In this document: one piece after another, positions 34,839 through 47,281 of the stretch
Layout: each line of letters begins with the position of its first letter
Position numbering within the stretch: the first letter of the stretch is position 1
DNA from: Siderastrea siderea
Lineage: Eukaryota; Cnidaria; Anthozoa; Scleractinia; Rhizangiidae
DNA length: 64,000 nt
Direction of reading: 5' to 3'
Assembly: GCA_964030785.1 (NCBI GenBank)
Contig: CAXIQD010000330.1
Location: 1-64,000 of the forward strand
Position numbers and translations under genes: made by a program
Notes under the pieces: model-generated
What the model was told of the DNA's origin: nothing
What the model saw: the letters and a program-made list of their open reading frames with translations, nothing else
The model's database searches: none

Positions 34839-36011
34839 GAGGCACTAGAGTTTCGCTTTAGTACAAATGGCCATTGAAAGCGGCCTAATACATGTATTCT
34901 GTGTGGCGGTCAATCTCTGAACATTGGTTTGCTTTGATATAATAACTTTATTTTTCATTCTCAAAAGGGGGAGGGGGACGTGGGGGGTTACGGGCATCGT
35001 AGCTTCCCCCCCTGGCTACACACCTGGAGTAGATGAGAGCAACGTAAGTCAATATATGAACTCCAGTTAATTCAAACGAAAATTTGAACAGATTCAAACT
35101 CTTTAATAGCGCACTCTAGAGAATGGGCCAATGTGGAAGAGGTTTTTTTTTTGGGGGGGGGGGAATTTTCGTCAAGTTGAAACTATTGTTAACTAAGTAC
35201 ATCTCCTCATTGGTTCATCTGTACACCAACTTAAGTATGTCTAGAAATGACGGGCCTAGTTCACATGAGGACAAGAGTTGAGAAGAGTTTAAACTTTTTC
35301 AGAGTGCATGAGAATCAGCAAGAAAATCTGAGAGATGTAGCCAAAACATGATTAACAATTTTAAATGTCGTTAGTCCCACAGATTGTAATGAAATGTTGA
35401 TCAGATCCAAGGTAATTGTTTGATCTGCCATAATCCTACAAAAAGTAATATGGTAACGCAAAATGTTATAACTTTTGATGCAAAATGCAAAAAGGAAATG
35501 GTGCAAAATGTAAAATTTGGTTCTGTGTCGGAGTACGTCAATAATCTTGCGTGAAGCGTGGCTATTTGCGCTTGCTTACCCCGCACACCTCCTCGCCACG
35601 GTAGTTTTTTTCATGTCTGCGTTATTGTGCGAATTGTCCAATGAGAAGATGAGCATATTTGTGCACAGAGGTCGACGGATACCGACATTTGATCTTATTA
35701 ATTCTACAAGAAGCCCAAAATGTTGCCGTTTTATGGTGAGAAACGTTGGACAACATGGATCTTTTCCGGGGGATATTTGTTTACTCATTATGGATTTATT
35801 CTGGTTTGCGGATATTTTGAGAGGAAATGGCGCATTTTTAACAATTATTCTACGAGGACGTGCTGGATATCAAATGATAGATTACCGACTAGGCGCATAG
35901 CGCCGAGTTGGTTATAATCATTTCATATCCAGCAAGCCGAGTAGACTAACTGTTTTATTAAAAACAAAATCACTAATTACTTTAAAATCCAAAAAGAGAG
36001 AAAAAAGAGAG

Positions 36012-36051
<40 letters not shown>

Positions 36052-37068
36052 AGATAAAAGGGAACATGCACCGATCACATGACTGAACGAAAAAGGCGCC
36101 AAAACCTTGCGAAGTATTACAGTGTTTCTTTGCAGAGCTAAATGAATGAATGAAACTGCTCTGAAGTGAACGTACGAGCACAAGTTTTGGGAAAAAAATC
36201 TCCCAATTATTGGCTTTGAAATGTGGTACGTGTTTGATTTTCCTGAAAAATTGTTGTAATCATCGTTTAAACCGAATTGAAGTTTTACGATCTCACCGTT
36301 GTACATGCTTTAGTTGAAATGAAGCTGAAGAAGTTTGTAATCCGTTCGCACAACGGAGACATCATGTGCTTGTTTGATCGAGCTGAAAACAGAATTAATA
36401 TTTTAAGCAGCTCACTCAAGCAAGGCTACGGAAGTGAGGAACATTAGAATTCACCAGCTTACTTTTTTAACGCAAACCACAAAACGCAGTTATTCTCAGT
36501 TTAGAAGCCGCAGACGGACTGGTAAAAACAACACTAAAAAAACACCCGAGGAAGCGAATTGTATCTGAACATTTGAAGCCGTTGGAAAAAAGAGCTACAA
36601 CGAGTGCAGGTAAACCAATTTCGCGTGATATAACCAAAAAATATCACCCTTTCTGGTAGCTAGCTTGTTCAGTCCTTGTTTTATTAAGCTTAAGCTTATA
36701 GATTGCTTCATGATTTTTCCACTGACTTGCCATAAAAGTGTGACAATTTTTATTAAATGATTCTCTTCCATTTTGCTGTGTTTTAGTTTTACGTCTTGTC
36801 TTGATATGTCGTCGGAAGCCTTTTGTACAAAACCTACTGTTTGCAAAATTTTAATGATCGACGTGACAACGAAAGAAATTGTAAACACCACGTTATTTTC
36901 TGTTTCTACAATTTATTGTCGTTCTAAGAAATCAAGCTCTCCCGAACAATTTTGATTTGGGCCTCAGTGACGTTCAGTTGTAAATTGTGGTTAATTTAAC
37001 TTCGCTGCAAAGTGATTTTTATCGTCCATTTTTCTCGCCGGGTTGCTCGCGGGGATAAACCTTTCAGC
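34839..37068. other. Stretch without a recognised gene
   Basis: A 127-codon plus-strand frame at 35517-35900 and short minus-strand frames at 35918-36306 have no known domains. G-runs lie at 34969-34990 and 35150-35162. Confidence 0.35.
35996..36050 (+). repeat. (AG)n microsatellite
   Basis: A pure AGAG run flanked by AGAGAAAA units. Confidence 0.9.
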
Positions 37069-37071
37069 TTA

Positions 37072-38680
37072 GGGACGGACGACTATTTTTTTGGAGGGGT
37101 GGGGGGGGATGAAAAATCCTGAAAAAAATTGTTTGCAAAATCAAAAAAGCCCAAATAAATTGTTTGCAGACATGAAAAGGAGAAATTAAAAAGTTTGCAG
37201 ACTAGTTGATACATAGTTTGATTTCCTATTTTTAAAATGCAAGACAACAATGCAACAAAATGATTTGCATGGATTCATCAACTGGTTTGACATGGTAAAT
37301 TAGCCACCACAAACTAATTCAAAAGTTGACATTTTGAGTGTTAGCTGTTCATTAGAGCAAATGAGCTATTCAACACTCAAACATCAGTTTTGTCATTTCT
37401 TTCCGGTGGCTAATTTAGCAAATCGACTTGGTTGAAAAACCCCAATTTCTGTTTTTTTTAACTTTTCCATCAACAAATTACCACAGTTTCTTAAAATCAG
37501 TAACTAACCCCTTTATTAAAAATAATCTCTTCTGAGGACCTTCAAAGCATTAAATGTTAAAGTTAGGTTATTGTATTAATCGTTTCTATAACAAGAACGT
37601 TTTGTAATTGGATGGCTGTAATCGGACAACTACACATACATACATACATACATACATACATGCACTTTATTTTCACTCGAATTTACAGAGTAGCTCTGTT
37701 GTAGCTCATATCTTCGAGTAAATAATAATAGTAATAATAAAACAATAATGAAAAGTAAATTGATTAATTGATTAAATCATCTAAAATAATTAAAAGTTAT
37801 TAAAACCCTGAAGCTGCGTTCATGTTTCTTTATGGCCTTCTTGAATTCTTTGCACTGAAATGGGTTCTTTTTATAGCTGCTTCTCCACTGCTTGCAAAAC
37901 TGATAATTAAAAATATATCCCTGAAGGGCACATAGATTTTCTTATCTCGCATTTTATTATAGATAGGATTTACTGGACTTAGTATTGTACAATTCAGGAC
38001 CCGGTTGTTCAAAAGGTGGATAACGCTATCTACCAGATAAATCGCTATCCAGTGGATACATGATAACAAAACAGAGTGCACTGTCCACTGGATAGTGATT
38101 TATCTGGTGGATAGCGTTATCCATCCTTTGGACAACCACGCCCAGGGGTAATCGTGCTCATAATTTCAAATCGTCCTCGCGCTACGCGCTCGGCTGATTT
38201 AAAGTAACTCGCCCAATTACTCCCTGAATTGTGCTCCACTGAGTCCAATTACCATTACTAATCAAGAACCTTTCGAAGTGCAACGAAACTCTAACTAAGA
38301 AAAAAGATTAACTTAAATTCCTGGGTTGCATGTATTCACTAATAGGCACACTGGCTTTTCAACAGGGTCCTAGGCTGGTTTGATGATGACATTTAATAAA
38401 TCATCACTTAAACAGCAAGCAGTCTCCTGTTTTCCACTTGCATGAAGAAGGCAAATTGGATCCAGTCTTGTATAAACTACAAAATAAAGCGCAAGTGTAA
38501 GCAAGCGCTGTTTCATTTGGCTCCTCAATCCTCTCTAGTAATAACAAACACACAAAAAATATTGTTTGCAGGAAGATGCAGCCGGAAAAGAATTGTTCGC
38601 ACAGACAACAACACAGAAAAAAAATTGTTTGTCATGAAAAAATTTCCACCCCCCCCTCCAAAAAAATAATGGTCCGTCCC
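37072..38680. mobile_element. Non-autonomous Harbinger-like element, 1,609 bp
   Basis: The left end GGGACGGACGACTATTTTTT matches the complement of the right end, GGGACGGACCATTATTTTTT, and both continue into TTGGAGGGG. TTA flanks each end (37069-37071 and 38681-38683). A 3-bp TTA/TAA duplication with GGG-type ends fits PIF/Harbinger, but no transposase is present. ATTGTTTGCA-type words recur just inside both ends. The interior holds a TACA microsatellite (37631-37661) and a nested foldback. Confidence 0.72.
37999..38143. mobile_element. Nested foldback MITE
   Basis: Near-palindrome: GGTTGTTCAAAAGGTGGATA on the left pairs with TATCCATCCTTTGGACAACC on the right, with GATAGCG and CTATCCAGTGGA words mirrored about 38070. 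Similar foldbacks are widespread in marine invertebrates. Confidence 0.78.
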
Positions 38681-38940
38681 TTACTTCGTTGGTGAGTGTT
38701 CATTGACCATAGTTGGAGACCATGGTACAATGACTCAGATACCATGGATGCTGAGCCAATCAAAACTCTAGAAGTGCATTATACCATGATCCAATTTTTT
38801 TTATCAGACAACAGTTATAGCTCATTTTCCCGTTCACTCCCAGAAGTTAAAAAAACCCAACCATTTTAAGGGAATGACGCCGTAATTTCGCTGCTGTCTG
38901 CTCAAGTCCCGGTCCAATCATCCATAACTTCATCTGCAGC

Positions 38941-39042
38941 ATTCATTCATTCCTTCATTCCTTCATTCCTTCATTCCTTCTTCATTCATTCATTCATTCA
39001 TTCATTCATTCATCCATCCATTCATTCATTCATTCATTCATT
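38941..39042 (+). repeat. (ATTC)n run, 3' tail of the LINE
   Basis: CATT/CCTT units; on the LINE's own strand these read (AATG)n. Confidence 0.88.
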
Positions 39043-39597
39043 GTTTATTTTCCCCATGGATTTATTAATTTACATTCATATAACACACATATATAAGAAG
39101 GAGCAGGAGCTCTCAACAAACCCTACTAGGCTTACAAGAAGAGTCCCTGCTGCGTCATTTTGTTTACTGCTAATTTATAACATGGTCAGATATTTTTGAT
39201 CAGTATTTAATAAAAGCAATCACGTTTTCTTTTACAACTGATATACATTTGTAGAACTTAAATCCCAGGTATTCTTTGATTTCTTCCTAAAGATATGTAT
39301 TGATTTAGAGCTTTTGACATATGTTGGAAGATTGTTCCATATCTTACTGCCTCTGTATTTAATGGAATGTTTGTTAGAATTTGTCCGCATCTTATCAATA
39401 CGAGTTTTATTTGACGATTTTGTATTATGTCTGTGTAAATCGTTGTTCAGGGTAAACAATTTTTTGAATGTCACTGGAAGCATACATATTATTAAAGTAT
39501 CGAAACATAAATAATGATGTTATAATGGAGTGACGACTGTGAGAAATGTGTTAAAAGAAGAAATGTTAAATCGGTCGTGATTACTCAGAAAAAATCT

Positions 39598-39676
39598 GAG
39601 TCCTACCAACGGGAGTCGAACCCATGACCTTCCAGATGCCAGTTGGATGCTCTAACCACTGAGCTATGGGGGACTC
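39598..39676 (-). repeat. tRNA-like SINE head with intact A and B boxes
   Basis: Minus strand: GAGTCC start, TAGCTCAGTGGTTAGAG (A box), a loop with GGC in the anticodon position, GGTTCGACTCC (B box) and a GGACTC end that pairs with the start. The anticodon and acceptor stems have mismatches, and the body sits in a repeat, so a SINE head is more likely than a working tRNA gene. Confidence 0.68.
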
Positions 39677-39998
39677 GTGGTAAGCGAGGCGATATAACTA
39701 GGTTCATATGTGACATAGGCCTGCTTACTGCAGGCTCGTAACGTCAAATGATAAATGTAAATATCATAATGGAGTGACGACTGTGAGAAATGTGTTAAAA
39801 GAAGAAATGTTGAATCAGTCGTGATTACTCAGAAAAAATCTGAGTCCAGATTTTAAAATCACGAGTAATCACGACTGATTCAACATTTCTTCTTTTAACA
39901 CATTTCTCACAGTCGTCACTCCATTATCATATTACATTTATCATTTGACGTTACAAGCCTGCAGTAAGCAGGCCTAGTTATATGGCCTCGCTCACCAC

Positions 39999-40077
39999 GA
40001 GTTCCCCATAGGTCAGTGGTTAGAGCATCCAACTGGCATCTGGAAGGTCATGGGTTCTACTCCCGTTGGGAGGACTC
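39999..40077 (+). repeat. tRNA-like SINE head, degraded copy
   Basis: Inverted copy of 39598-39676 with substitutions in both boxes (TAGGTCAG and GGTTCTACTCC). Confidence 0.68.
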
Positions 40078-41010
40078 AGATTTTTTCTGAGTAATCACGA
40101 CTGATTCAACATTTCTTCTTTCAACATAAATAACGATGTTTTTCCTTTGTATATCTTATCTGAGGGAAGAATTGGTAACTTTTGAAAAAAGAGGGATAGT
40201 GTGATCTGTATATCCTGAAAATGTTATCATTCTTATAATTTTCTTTTGTAGCTTTCTTATTGGTTCTAGTGTTGATTGATATGTATTTGCCCATATGATA
40301 TTTCCGTAATGTAGATAAGGATAAACTAGCACGTAGTATAACAGACAAGTTTCGTAAAACGTTTAATGAAATATAATGTCTTGCTTTGCAAAAAAATCCA
40401 CTTATTTTTTGTGATGTTTCCATGTTAATTTTGAATCTATATTTATCCCTATATCTCATTGATTCACTTGTTTAATATCTCTGTCATTAATTTGTATCTT
40501 AAATGGTACCTTCGTCTTTTTGTTTTTCGCTACAAAAATAATAGCTTGTGTTTCAGTTAATGTTCAAAGTGAGTTTATTTGCTTGCAGCCACTTTGATAC
40601 CTTGTTTATAATTAGTTCATTATTTAATATGACATCGAGAGCTCTGATATCTGTATTTGAATAAAAACTATTAGTATGAGAATAAATGATATTTCTGAGC
40701 TTTCATGGATGTCGTTCATATAAATCAAAAACAGCAGAGGTCCTAAAACTGAGCCTTCTACATTGCACTCCACATGTGATTTTTTCTTTGTTCGACAGGG
40801 TGTTATTAAATGTAACTATTTGATTTCTGTTTATCAGATATTTTTAAACCATTCAAGAGCTCGTTTAGCGATTATAATAGAATGGTCGCCAGTATCAAAT
40901 ACTTTTGATAAGTCTAAAAATATTCCAGCCGTAAATTTATTTCGATCCATCGCATCGGTTAATTAAGTTATAAGGTCTATAACAGCCGTTTACGTTATTG
41001 TCAACAAAAC

Positions 41011-42189
41011 AAACAGAATGTTCTTAGACTGTGAACAAACTCTCCTCTACATCCCAAGATAGTAGTTGCCCACAGGCTCTGTTTTAATTAACGAGACCAA
41101 CAGTTGTGGTACTAGCTCATCACAATGTTTCCATAAAAAGAAACGTTGTACATAGTCTTTCACCCTTTGTCTAGCCGATAAAATTGTTTGTTCGATGGCA
41201 AAGCTGTTTTTGATTTCGAATTTATCCTCGTCATGAATAGGGAAAAAAACCTACTATTCTCGGAGGCTATAAAAAAGATGGCGAATGTCAAGCCTAAATC
41301 AAGGCGTATCCGAGGAAGAGGTCTCAAATGCCTCTCAATGATTCACGCGGAAATCCGTCCATCCTGATCAGTAACCTTTTTAATTCTGTATACAGTGGGT
41401 AAAACCAAGCTCTCCAAGAATGGAACGACAAACAGGAGGTTCTTTGATATCCTGTCACGCAAATTATGAGCAGTCTCTCTTTCCTCACCTGTAGGATATT
41501 CAAGAAAAGAAAATATGCGTGGGAGCGCATAAACGGCCTGCCGCGAGGAAACGTGACGCCCTTTTGTTAGTTAGCCGAGCACAACGATAAATGTGAAACT
41601 ATGAGGCCCAAAGTGTATCATTCTACAATGTCTACAGGAATTATGGTCACAAGCTGCGTGTATTCCTTTCCAACTGATAAGTTGTTCTCTCTTTATTGTA
41701 CTATGTACAATAAATCTCTGACGCTATCTTGCATTCTGTAACTCCCTAAGGAAAGCGGCGTAAAAGGAAACTTTTTTCAATGTGTGCTTTATCGTAGTTT
41801 CGCCAAAAGTTCTAAATATGGTCAGAGGTCCATCACCTAATACGGTTGATTTGCAAATAACCCTTAATATGATAATAGGCAGTATTGGTCTTGTGTCGAA
41901 GCGAAAAAGAAACATTGTTAAGGATTTCAATGCTTTTACTTCTCTCTCTTTAAATAAATCAGTCTTGTTACTGAATGTATGATTTTGGCGGTTTTCAAAT
42001 CAAACTTTTTTTTCTTGCATCCCAACATTTTTTTCGAAACTTGCCAAGCACTAGCGCAAAGAAGGTATGCAGTGTTACTGAACTAATTGGGGTTAAAGTC
42101 ATCTAAAACACACCATACTAGGTGGGTTCCCAGGTGAACCCAATAGTTTTCAGCTTCTTTTATTTACGGTTTCTTTTGTTTACAGTTTT
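41011..42189. other. Stretch without a recognised gene
   Basis: Contains a 30-codon frame at 41279 starting with a good ATG (MANVKPKSRRIRGRG) and other short frames; nothing supportable. Confidence 0.35.
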
Positions 42190-42859
42190 TTTTACTAGCT
42201 AGCTCAGGTATTACGTAATAGAACCATTATGAAAAAAAGCAGGAGTCGTACAACCAAAATCGAAGCGATTCCTTTCATAAGACAAAGACAATAAAACAAA
42301 CCAATAAGAACACGTAACAAATATACTGTGACCAGTGCCAAGCGTGAGAAAAACGTGCGAGCTTGAAACAATTGCATGGTTGTCACTGCAGTATACGTGC
42401 TTAAGTCTACTTACTGTCGCAGTGGGCTGACAAATTGTTTGAAGACAACATCCTATTACAAAGGGTATCCAGTTGAAAGCTTTCTCGCTCTATTCACAGC
42501 CGGGACACTTTGTTGTTGTTGTTTTGTTTTTCTTGTATGTGTTTTTCTTTTCTTGGTTGTTTTTCTTTTTCCCAACTCATTGTCAACTGCTCTTAGCAGA
42601 CACGGTAAATCAAAAAAAGAGATGTCACCGTATGGAATTTAAGCTAGCAAGATTGCATAATGCTGCCCTGAACGCCGGAAAAAACAAATCAATAACAAAA
42701 TAGTTACTAATCAACGAGTGAAAAAAAACTTTCGTCAAAGAGTGCACTCAAAGGGGCGCCACATAGACATTCAAATAATTCTTTTTACTGTACATAAGAC
42801 ACGGCAACTTAAAAAGATACGTCACAGTGTGGCATTTCATTAATCTTTACTTTTGTTTA

Positions 42860-44206
42860 AAAGCCCAATTTTTGTTCAGTTACTCATTCAATTCAGTGGA
42901 TTCTCTGAGGTAAGCGCACTAATTGACCTGCCTTATGCACTTGTTTAGTTCTAAATGCTTCAGATTTTTTGTCACTATTCAATTCTAAGTTTAATTGCGC
43001 TTTTTTTTTAGGAAGCAGTAACATTGAGATAAGCGGCAGACTAAGCAGGTATTTAATTTTTCATCCTTGTATGTAAATACAATTTGTTGGTTTTTAAAAA
43101 TGAAGAACAAAGACTTTGGATATAATTTCTAGTTTCATTTTCATCTTTCGGTAGGTGTTTTTCGTTATAGCCATAAAGTTACCTTTGTTTATTTCTATCA
43201 AACTATTTTTTACATTTTGGAGAAGAAAGATGTATTTGTGTCAGGTTCTAGCAAGCTTATAAATAATATCTAAGTAATTTTCAAGTAAAATCTCTTCTTT
43301 TTGGCGTGAAAAACTAGGATTTAGTTCTGGAGTTTTCTATCCTGAAAGCGTTCATCCGATTTTGGTTCATTTTTGAGCGAATCTGAACTCAGCCGGTGAA
43401 GTCAGCAATGTGAGTGCTGTTTGAAGGTGAAAATGTCAGGCCAGCTGAACGCAGAAGCGGCACAGTTTGGCCAACCTAGCTATTCAGGAGTGTGTAATCA
43501 TGACTTGTCTTTTCTAACCAAAAATGTCTTAAATAAAAAAAAAATACTTTCCCTATCAACAATGAGCGTTGAGTGATATTGCTCTTTACTTGTAAGTAAA
43601 AATATCAATTGCACTTTCACCGTGAAAAGTCGTCGTTACATAACAATCGAGAGATCATCGGATATTTCTCGGCAATCTTCAGGAAATTAAATTTAGTCAT
43701 TGGTAGTCATCGTAAAATGATCGAAAACGTCCGTATGTTCTTTGTACCATCTACAAAAATTCAAAAGATAGCCGTAAAACTTTCACCATCTTATTTTTAA
43801 GATGTCACGCAATTAATACACCTTCCAGCTTTAAGACGAAATAACCATAGAGCACAAGGGAAGGTGAGGCGTCCAATGATGTTTCAATTAATCAATGGGT
43901 CTTTAAACATGTTACAGCCGATTTCATGGTCGGATTTCATTTATCTCGTTTTCACTGATTAGGTTCATCGACATAGTGTGCGCAAAATTCTCAGACGCTT
44001 TGCATCAGTCACCGTTGAAGAGTTTGAAACGTACGCCGCAGGACTCAAGCCTACTTTATCTGAGGTAATTACTGCAACCAAAGATTCATTTCTGAAGTTA
44101 AAATGTCTATGATAGAGTCGAAAGAAAAGCCAGAAGTTAGCACTTGACTTTGAAGCACTATAAATCTTAATAATATTTTATCCTTTAGAGTACAGCTCGA
44201 ATCTAA
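42860..44206 (+). CDS. Candidate five-exon mini-gene, about 58 residues (unit A)
   Basis: Putative leader exon ending 42909 (GAG|GTAAGC) and a 37-nt exon 43012-43048, both non-coding; then coding pieces 43433-43489, 43963-44064 and 44189-44206, all in phase 0. The product would start MSGQLNAEAAQFGQPSYSG, continue VHRHSVRKILRRFASVTVEE and end STARI-stop. Support: units B and C keep the same splice words at the same spacing, and the amino-acid sequence is conserved in C. Weakness: the donor after the MSG exon is GTGTGT (GTGCGA in C), and the product is very short. No family recognised. It could be a host gene caught in a transposon-like duplication, or a decayed element gene. Confidence 0.38.
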
Positions 44207-44620
44207 ATTCTTGAAGTGTTCAACTTCGGGACATCGTCAACAAGGTTTTAAACAGATTATTTTATATATGTTCGTTGTGTCAGGCAAAGTTATCTGCTGC
44301 CACCTTTTAAATTCATATTAGAATTAGAAATTTTTATGTTAGCATCCGATTGAGGGTGTACCAGATTGAATATACAGGTGAAATTGTCAATTTTCCATGA
44401 TGATTTAACTTGTTGACACCACTATCAACACTGTCGTAACCAATTTGGTTCCCTACATCCGATTTTGTTAAAATTTGCATGACATAAAGAACAACAGGTC
44501 TATCTATTTTACTATCATTTTTGGGCAATTTTATTTTTCATCCAATCAGAAAGCCGGATTTTAATTTCTTAATTCAAAACAGACACCGGATGACTTCCTG
44601 CCGCGTTGCCGATTTTTCTA

Positions 44621-44700
44621 TAGCCTCCCACGCAGTCGTTTTTAGGGAAGTCGTATTGAGTGTAATACAACTCCCCTAAAAACGACTGCGTGGGAGGCTA
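44621..44700. mobile_element. 80-bp hairpin MITE with 9-bp target duplication (unit A)
   Basis: TAGCCTCCCACGCAGTCG on the left pairs exactly with the right end. ATTTTTCTA lies on both sides (44612-44620 and 44701-44709). Units B and C have the same site empty. A 9-bp duplication is typical of Mutator-like elements. Confidence 0.88.
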
Positions 44701-45809
44701 ATTTTTCTATAGCTCTTACGCAAAGTGTAACAAAATATCATTCGGGTACATGTCTTGTTAACTTACTGTTTCTTATGTGCAATTCTTTGAATGTCTTTGT
44801 GGCGCCCCCTTGAGCGCGCCCTTTTGAGAACAAGAGTGTTGTTACACTCGTTGATCAATAGTTATTTTGTTATTGTTTTGTGTTGCTTTTTCTTTTCTTT
44901 TTTCTGCTATCAGGGAACCATCATGCAATCTTCTTTTTTTGCTTCATTCGCTTTGATGTCGCAGATAATGAACCTCTGCACGAGGTCTGTATAAACTCTC
45001 TGGAATTGTAAATCAAAATTATTATTGAAAAGAAAACAAATACCTGCTTTGTTGCTTTCATAAGAAGTGAAAACAGTTGTGTGGCAGAGTTACCAAATAT
45101 TTGTTTCATGTTAGTTATCTGAAGTCGACTGATAAAGTCACCGATCGATCGTGGAAACTAAGCCCGCTCTCCAGAACAAAATTTTGATAGGCTTGTTAAT
45201 CACTAATTACTTTGCTTTAAATGCTTATTTAGTACTCCTTTGAGTGCTCTCTAAATGAAAAAAAAAACCCTGTTAAGGCTTTTTTTAGTCTCCTGGGACC
45301 GAGGCTGGAGGGGGGCGGGATCCACCCTCCTCCTTAACTCCTAGAATATTCAGGCTATGACAACGAAACTTAGAGAGCAGATAGTACGTCCAAAACTCTT
45401 TTCTCTGAGGTGCGTAGTCATGTTCTTGAACGGCAATCTTGGATTTCTTGATTTTTCCAGATAAACTCACCAGCTAGTTCAGGTATTATGTAATAGAACA
45501 ATTTTCAAAACAAGCAGGAGTCGTAAAGCCAAACCCAAGGAAATTACTCTCATAAGACGCAGACATTCAAACAAACCAATGAGAACACGTAGCAAATGTA
45601 TTGTGACCAGTGCTAAGCGTGAGAAAATTTTGCGAGCGCAAAACACTTGGTCCTGTACGCCCCCAAGTCTACTTAAAGTCGCAGTGGGCTGACAAATTGT
45701 TTAAAGACAGTATCCCAGTACAAAGGGTTTCCTGTCATAGCCTTCTCGCTCTATTCACGGCCCGGAAATCTATAATTTGTTGTTGTCGTTGTTGTTGTTT
45801 TTCTTTTGG

Positions 45810-45811
<2 letters not shown>

Positions 45812-45856
<45 letters not shown>
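45812..45856 (+). repeat. (TG)n microsatellite
   Basis: About 22 TG units; unit C has only a few at the same place. Confidence 0.93.
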
Positions 45857-45859
<3 letters not shown>

Positions 45860-46399
45860 TGTTTTATGTTTGCTTTCTTCTAACTGTTCTTGATCGTGAG
45901 TCACGGCAAGAATTGCAAACACTGAACATTAAGATTTAAGAACAAAGAATCGAAAACTATAAGAAACAAGTTTCCCAGATTTGATGATGCTGCCCTGATC
46001 GTGGGAAAAAACAATTCAATTACAAAATAATTAGCGATAAAGGAGTGAAACAAAACTTTTGTTTTCAAAAGGGCGCACTCAAAGAGAAGCCACATAGACA
46101 TTCAAAGAATCCTTTTTATTGTACATAAGACACGACAACTTAAAAAGACATGTCACACTGTGACACTTAAGTTTCCAACATGCGTAATCCTGCCATGATA
46201 GTGGAAAACACAAAAACAAATCAATTACAAAATAATTAGTGACAAACGAGTGAAATAAATCTTTCGTCAAAGGGCGCGCTCAAAGGGGCGCCACATATAC
46301 TTTCAAAGAATTCTTTTTACTGTACATAAGACTGGCAACTTAAAAAGATATGTCACCGTATGACATTTAAATCCTCTTTGCTTTTATTTAAAAGCCCAA

Positions 46400-47281
46400 T
46401 TTTCGTTCATTTACTCATTGAATCCCGTGGATTCTCTGAGGTAAGCACACTAATTGACATGGCTCATGCACTTGTTTAGTTCTAAATGCTTCAGATTTCT
46501 TGTCACTATTCAATTCTAAGTTTAATTGCGCTCTTTTTTTAGGAAGCAGTAACATTAAGTTAAGCGGCAGACTAAGCAGGTATTTATTTTTTTATACTTG
46601 TATGTAAATACAATTTGTTGGTTTTTAAAAATGAAAAAGAAAGATTTCAGATATAATTTCTAGTTTCATTTTCATCTTTCGGTAGGTGTTTTTCTGTATA
46701 GCCATAAGGTTACCTTTGTGTACTTCTATCAAACTATTTGTTACATCTTGGAGAAGAAAATATATTTCTGTCCGGTTCTAGCAAGCTTTTAAACTAATAT
46801 CGAGGTAATTTTCAAGTAAAATCTCTTCTTTTTTGGCGTGAAAAACTGAGATTAAGTTCCACAGAGCACACAGGTGAGGTGATCGTGAGGTGTCCAATGA
46901 TATTTCAATTAATCAATGGGTCTTCAAACATGTTAAAGGGAAAAAGTCCATAGAATGACGATTTCATGGTCGGATTTCATTTATTTGGTTTTACTGATTT
47001 GGTTCATCGACATAGTGAGCGTAAGATTCTCAGACACTTTGCATCATGATCAGCCACCGTTGAAGAGTTTTGAAACTTAAGGCGCAGGATTGGAGCCTAT
47101 TTTATCTGAGGTAATTGACTGCAACCAAAATGTCTCAATGAAACAAAGATTCATGTTTGAAGTTATTAAAATGTCTATGATGGAGTCGAAAGAAAAGCCA
47201 GATGTTAGCGCTTGACTTTGAAGCACTATCAATCTTAATAAATTTTTTATTCTTTAGTGTACAGCTTGAATCTAAATTCTT
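46400..47281 (+). pseudogene. Broken mini-gene copy (unit B)
   Basis: The leader donor (46441) and 37-nt exon (46543-46579) are kept. The MSG exon is deleted, and the next exon (from 47002) has a small insertion, a frameshift and an acceptor changed from AG to TG. Confidence 0.45.

Larger units (their letters stand above)
39521..40122. mobile_element. Paired, inverted tRNA-derived SINE insertion
   Basis: ACATAAATAA(T/C)GATGTT occurs on both sides (39504-39520 and 40123-40139), a target duplication of about 17 bp with one mismatch, as left by retrotransposition. Inside, two tRNA-like bodies lie in opposite orientations, each beside copies of a roughly 75-bp AGTGACGACTGTGAGAAATG segment. The two halves form a long palindrome centred near 39850. 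Confidence 0.75.
39232..41000 (-). pseudogene. Reverse transcriptase remnant of the CR1/L2-type LINE
   Basis: Only the palm-to-C-terminal part remains. The longest pieces are 39232-39483 (83 codons, C-terminus) and 40121-40459 (112 codons, thumb region). The YADD-type catalytic motif was not seen. Everything upstream of the SKVFDT motif is absent, which is typical 5' truncation. Confidence 0.72.
38941..41010 (-). mobile_element. 5'-truncated, decayed CR1/L2-type LINE
   Basis: Read on the minus strand, pieces of a reverse transcriptase appear in order but in different frames: GIFLDLSKVFDT (about 40880-40920), GSVLGPLLFLIYMNDIH (about 40715-40765), KWLQANKLTLNIN, a KINMETSQKISGFFCKARHY block (40340-40430), and the C-terminal SIKYRGSKIWNNLPTYVKSS motif (39270-39370). 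The plus-strand (ATTC)n run at 38941-39042 is then its (AATG)n 3' tail, as expected for this LINE group. Stops and frameshifts show it is dead. A SINE-like insertion splits it at 39521-40122. Confidence 0.8.
42190..45465 (+). repeat. Segmental duplication unit A
   Basis: Starts at CTAGCTCAGGTATTA(C/T)GTAATAG and ends just before the equivalent words of unit B. It includes a pair of long inverted repeats of about 200 bp (42660-42850 against 44740-44940) with outer ends like TAATGCTGCCCTGA and CTATCAGGGAACCAT, and between them the possible mini-gene. Units B, C and D share this order. Confidence 0.8.

Noticed and set aside
35517..35900. 127-codon gene
   Set aside because: No recognisable domain, no splice support, and unremarkable composition.
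39598..39676. Functional tRNA gene
   Set aside because: Good A and B boxes, but mismatched stems, an inverted degraded twin, and a position inside a retrotransposed unit fit a SINE.
45289..45306. Remnant terminus of the RecQ/DUF6589 element (TCCTGGGACCGAGGCTGG)
   Set aside because: Matches the transposon end in about 16 of 18 bases, but similarity does not extend and there is no partner end; it recurs in unit D only because of the duplication.
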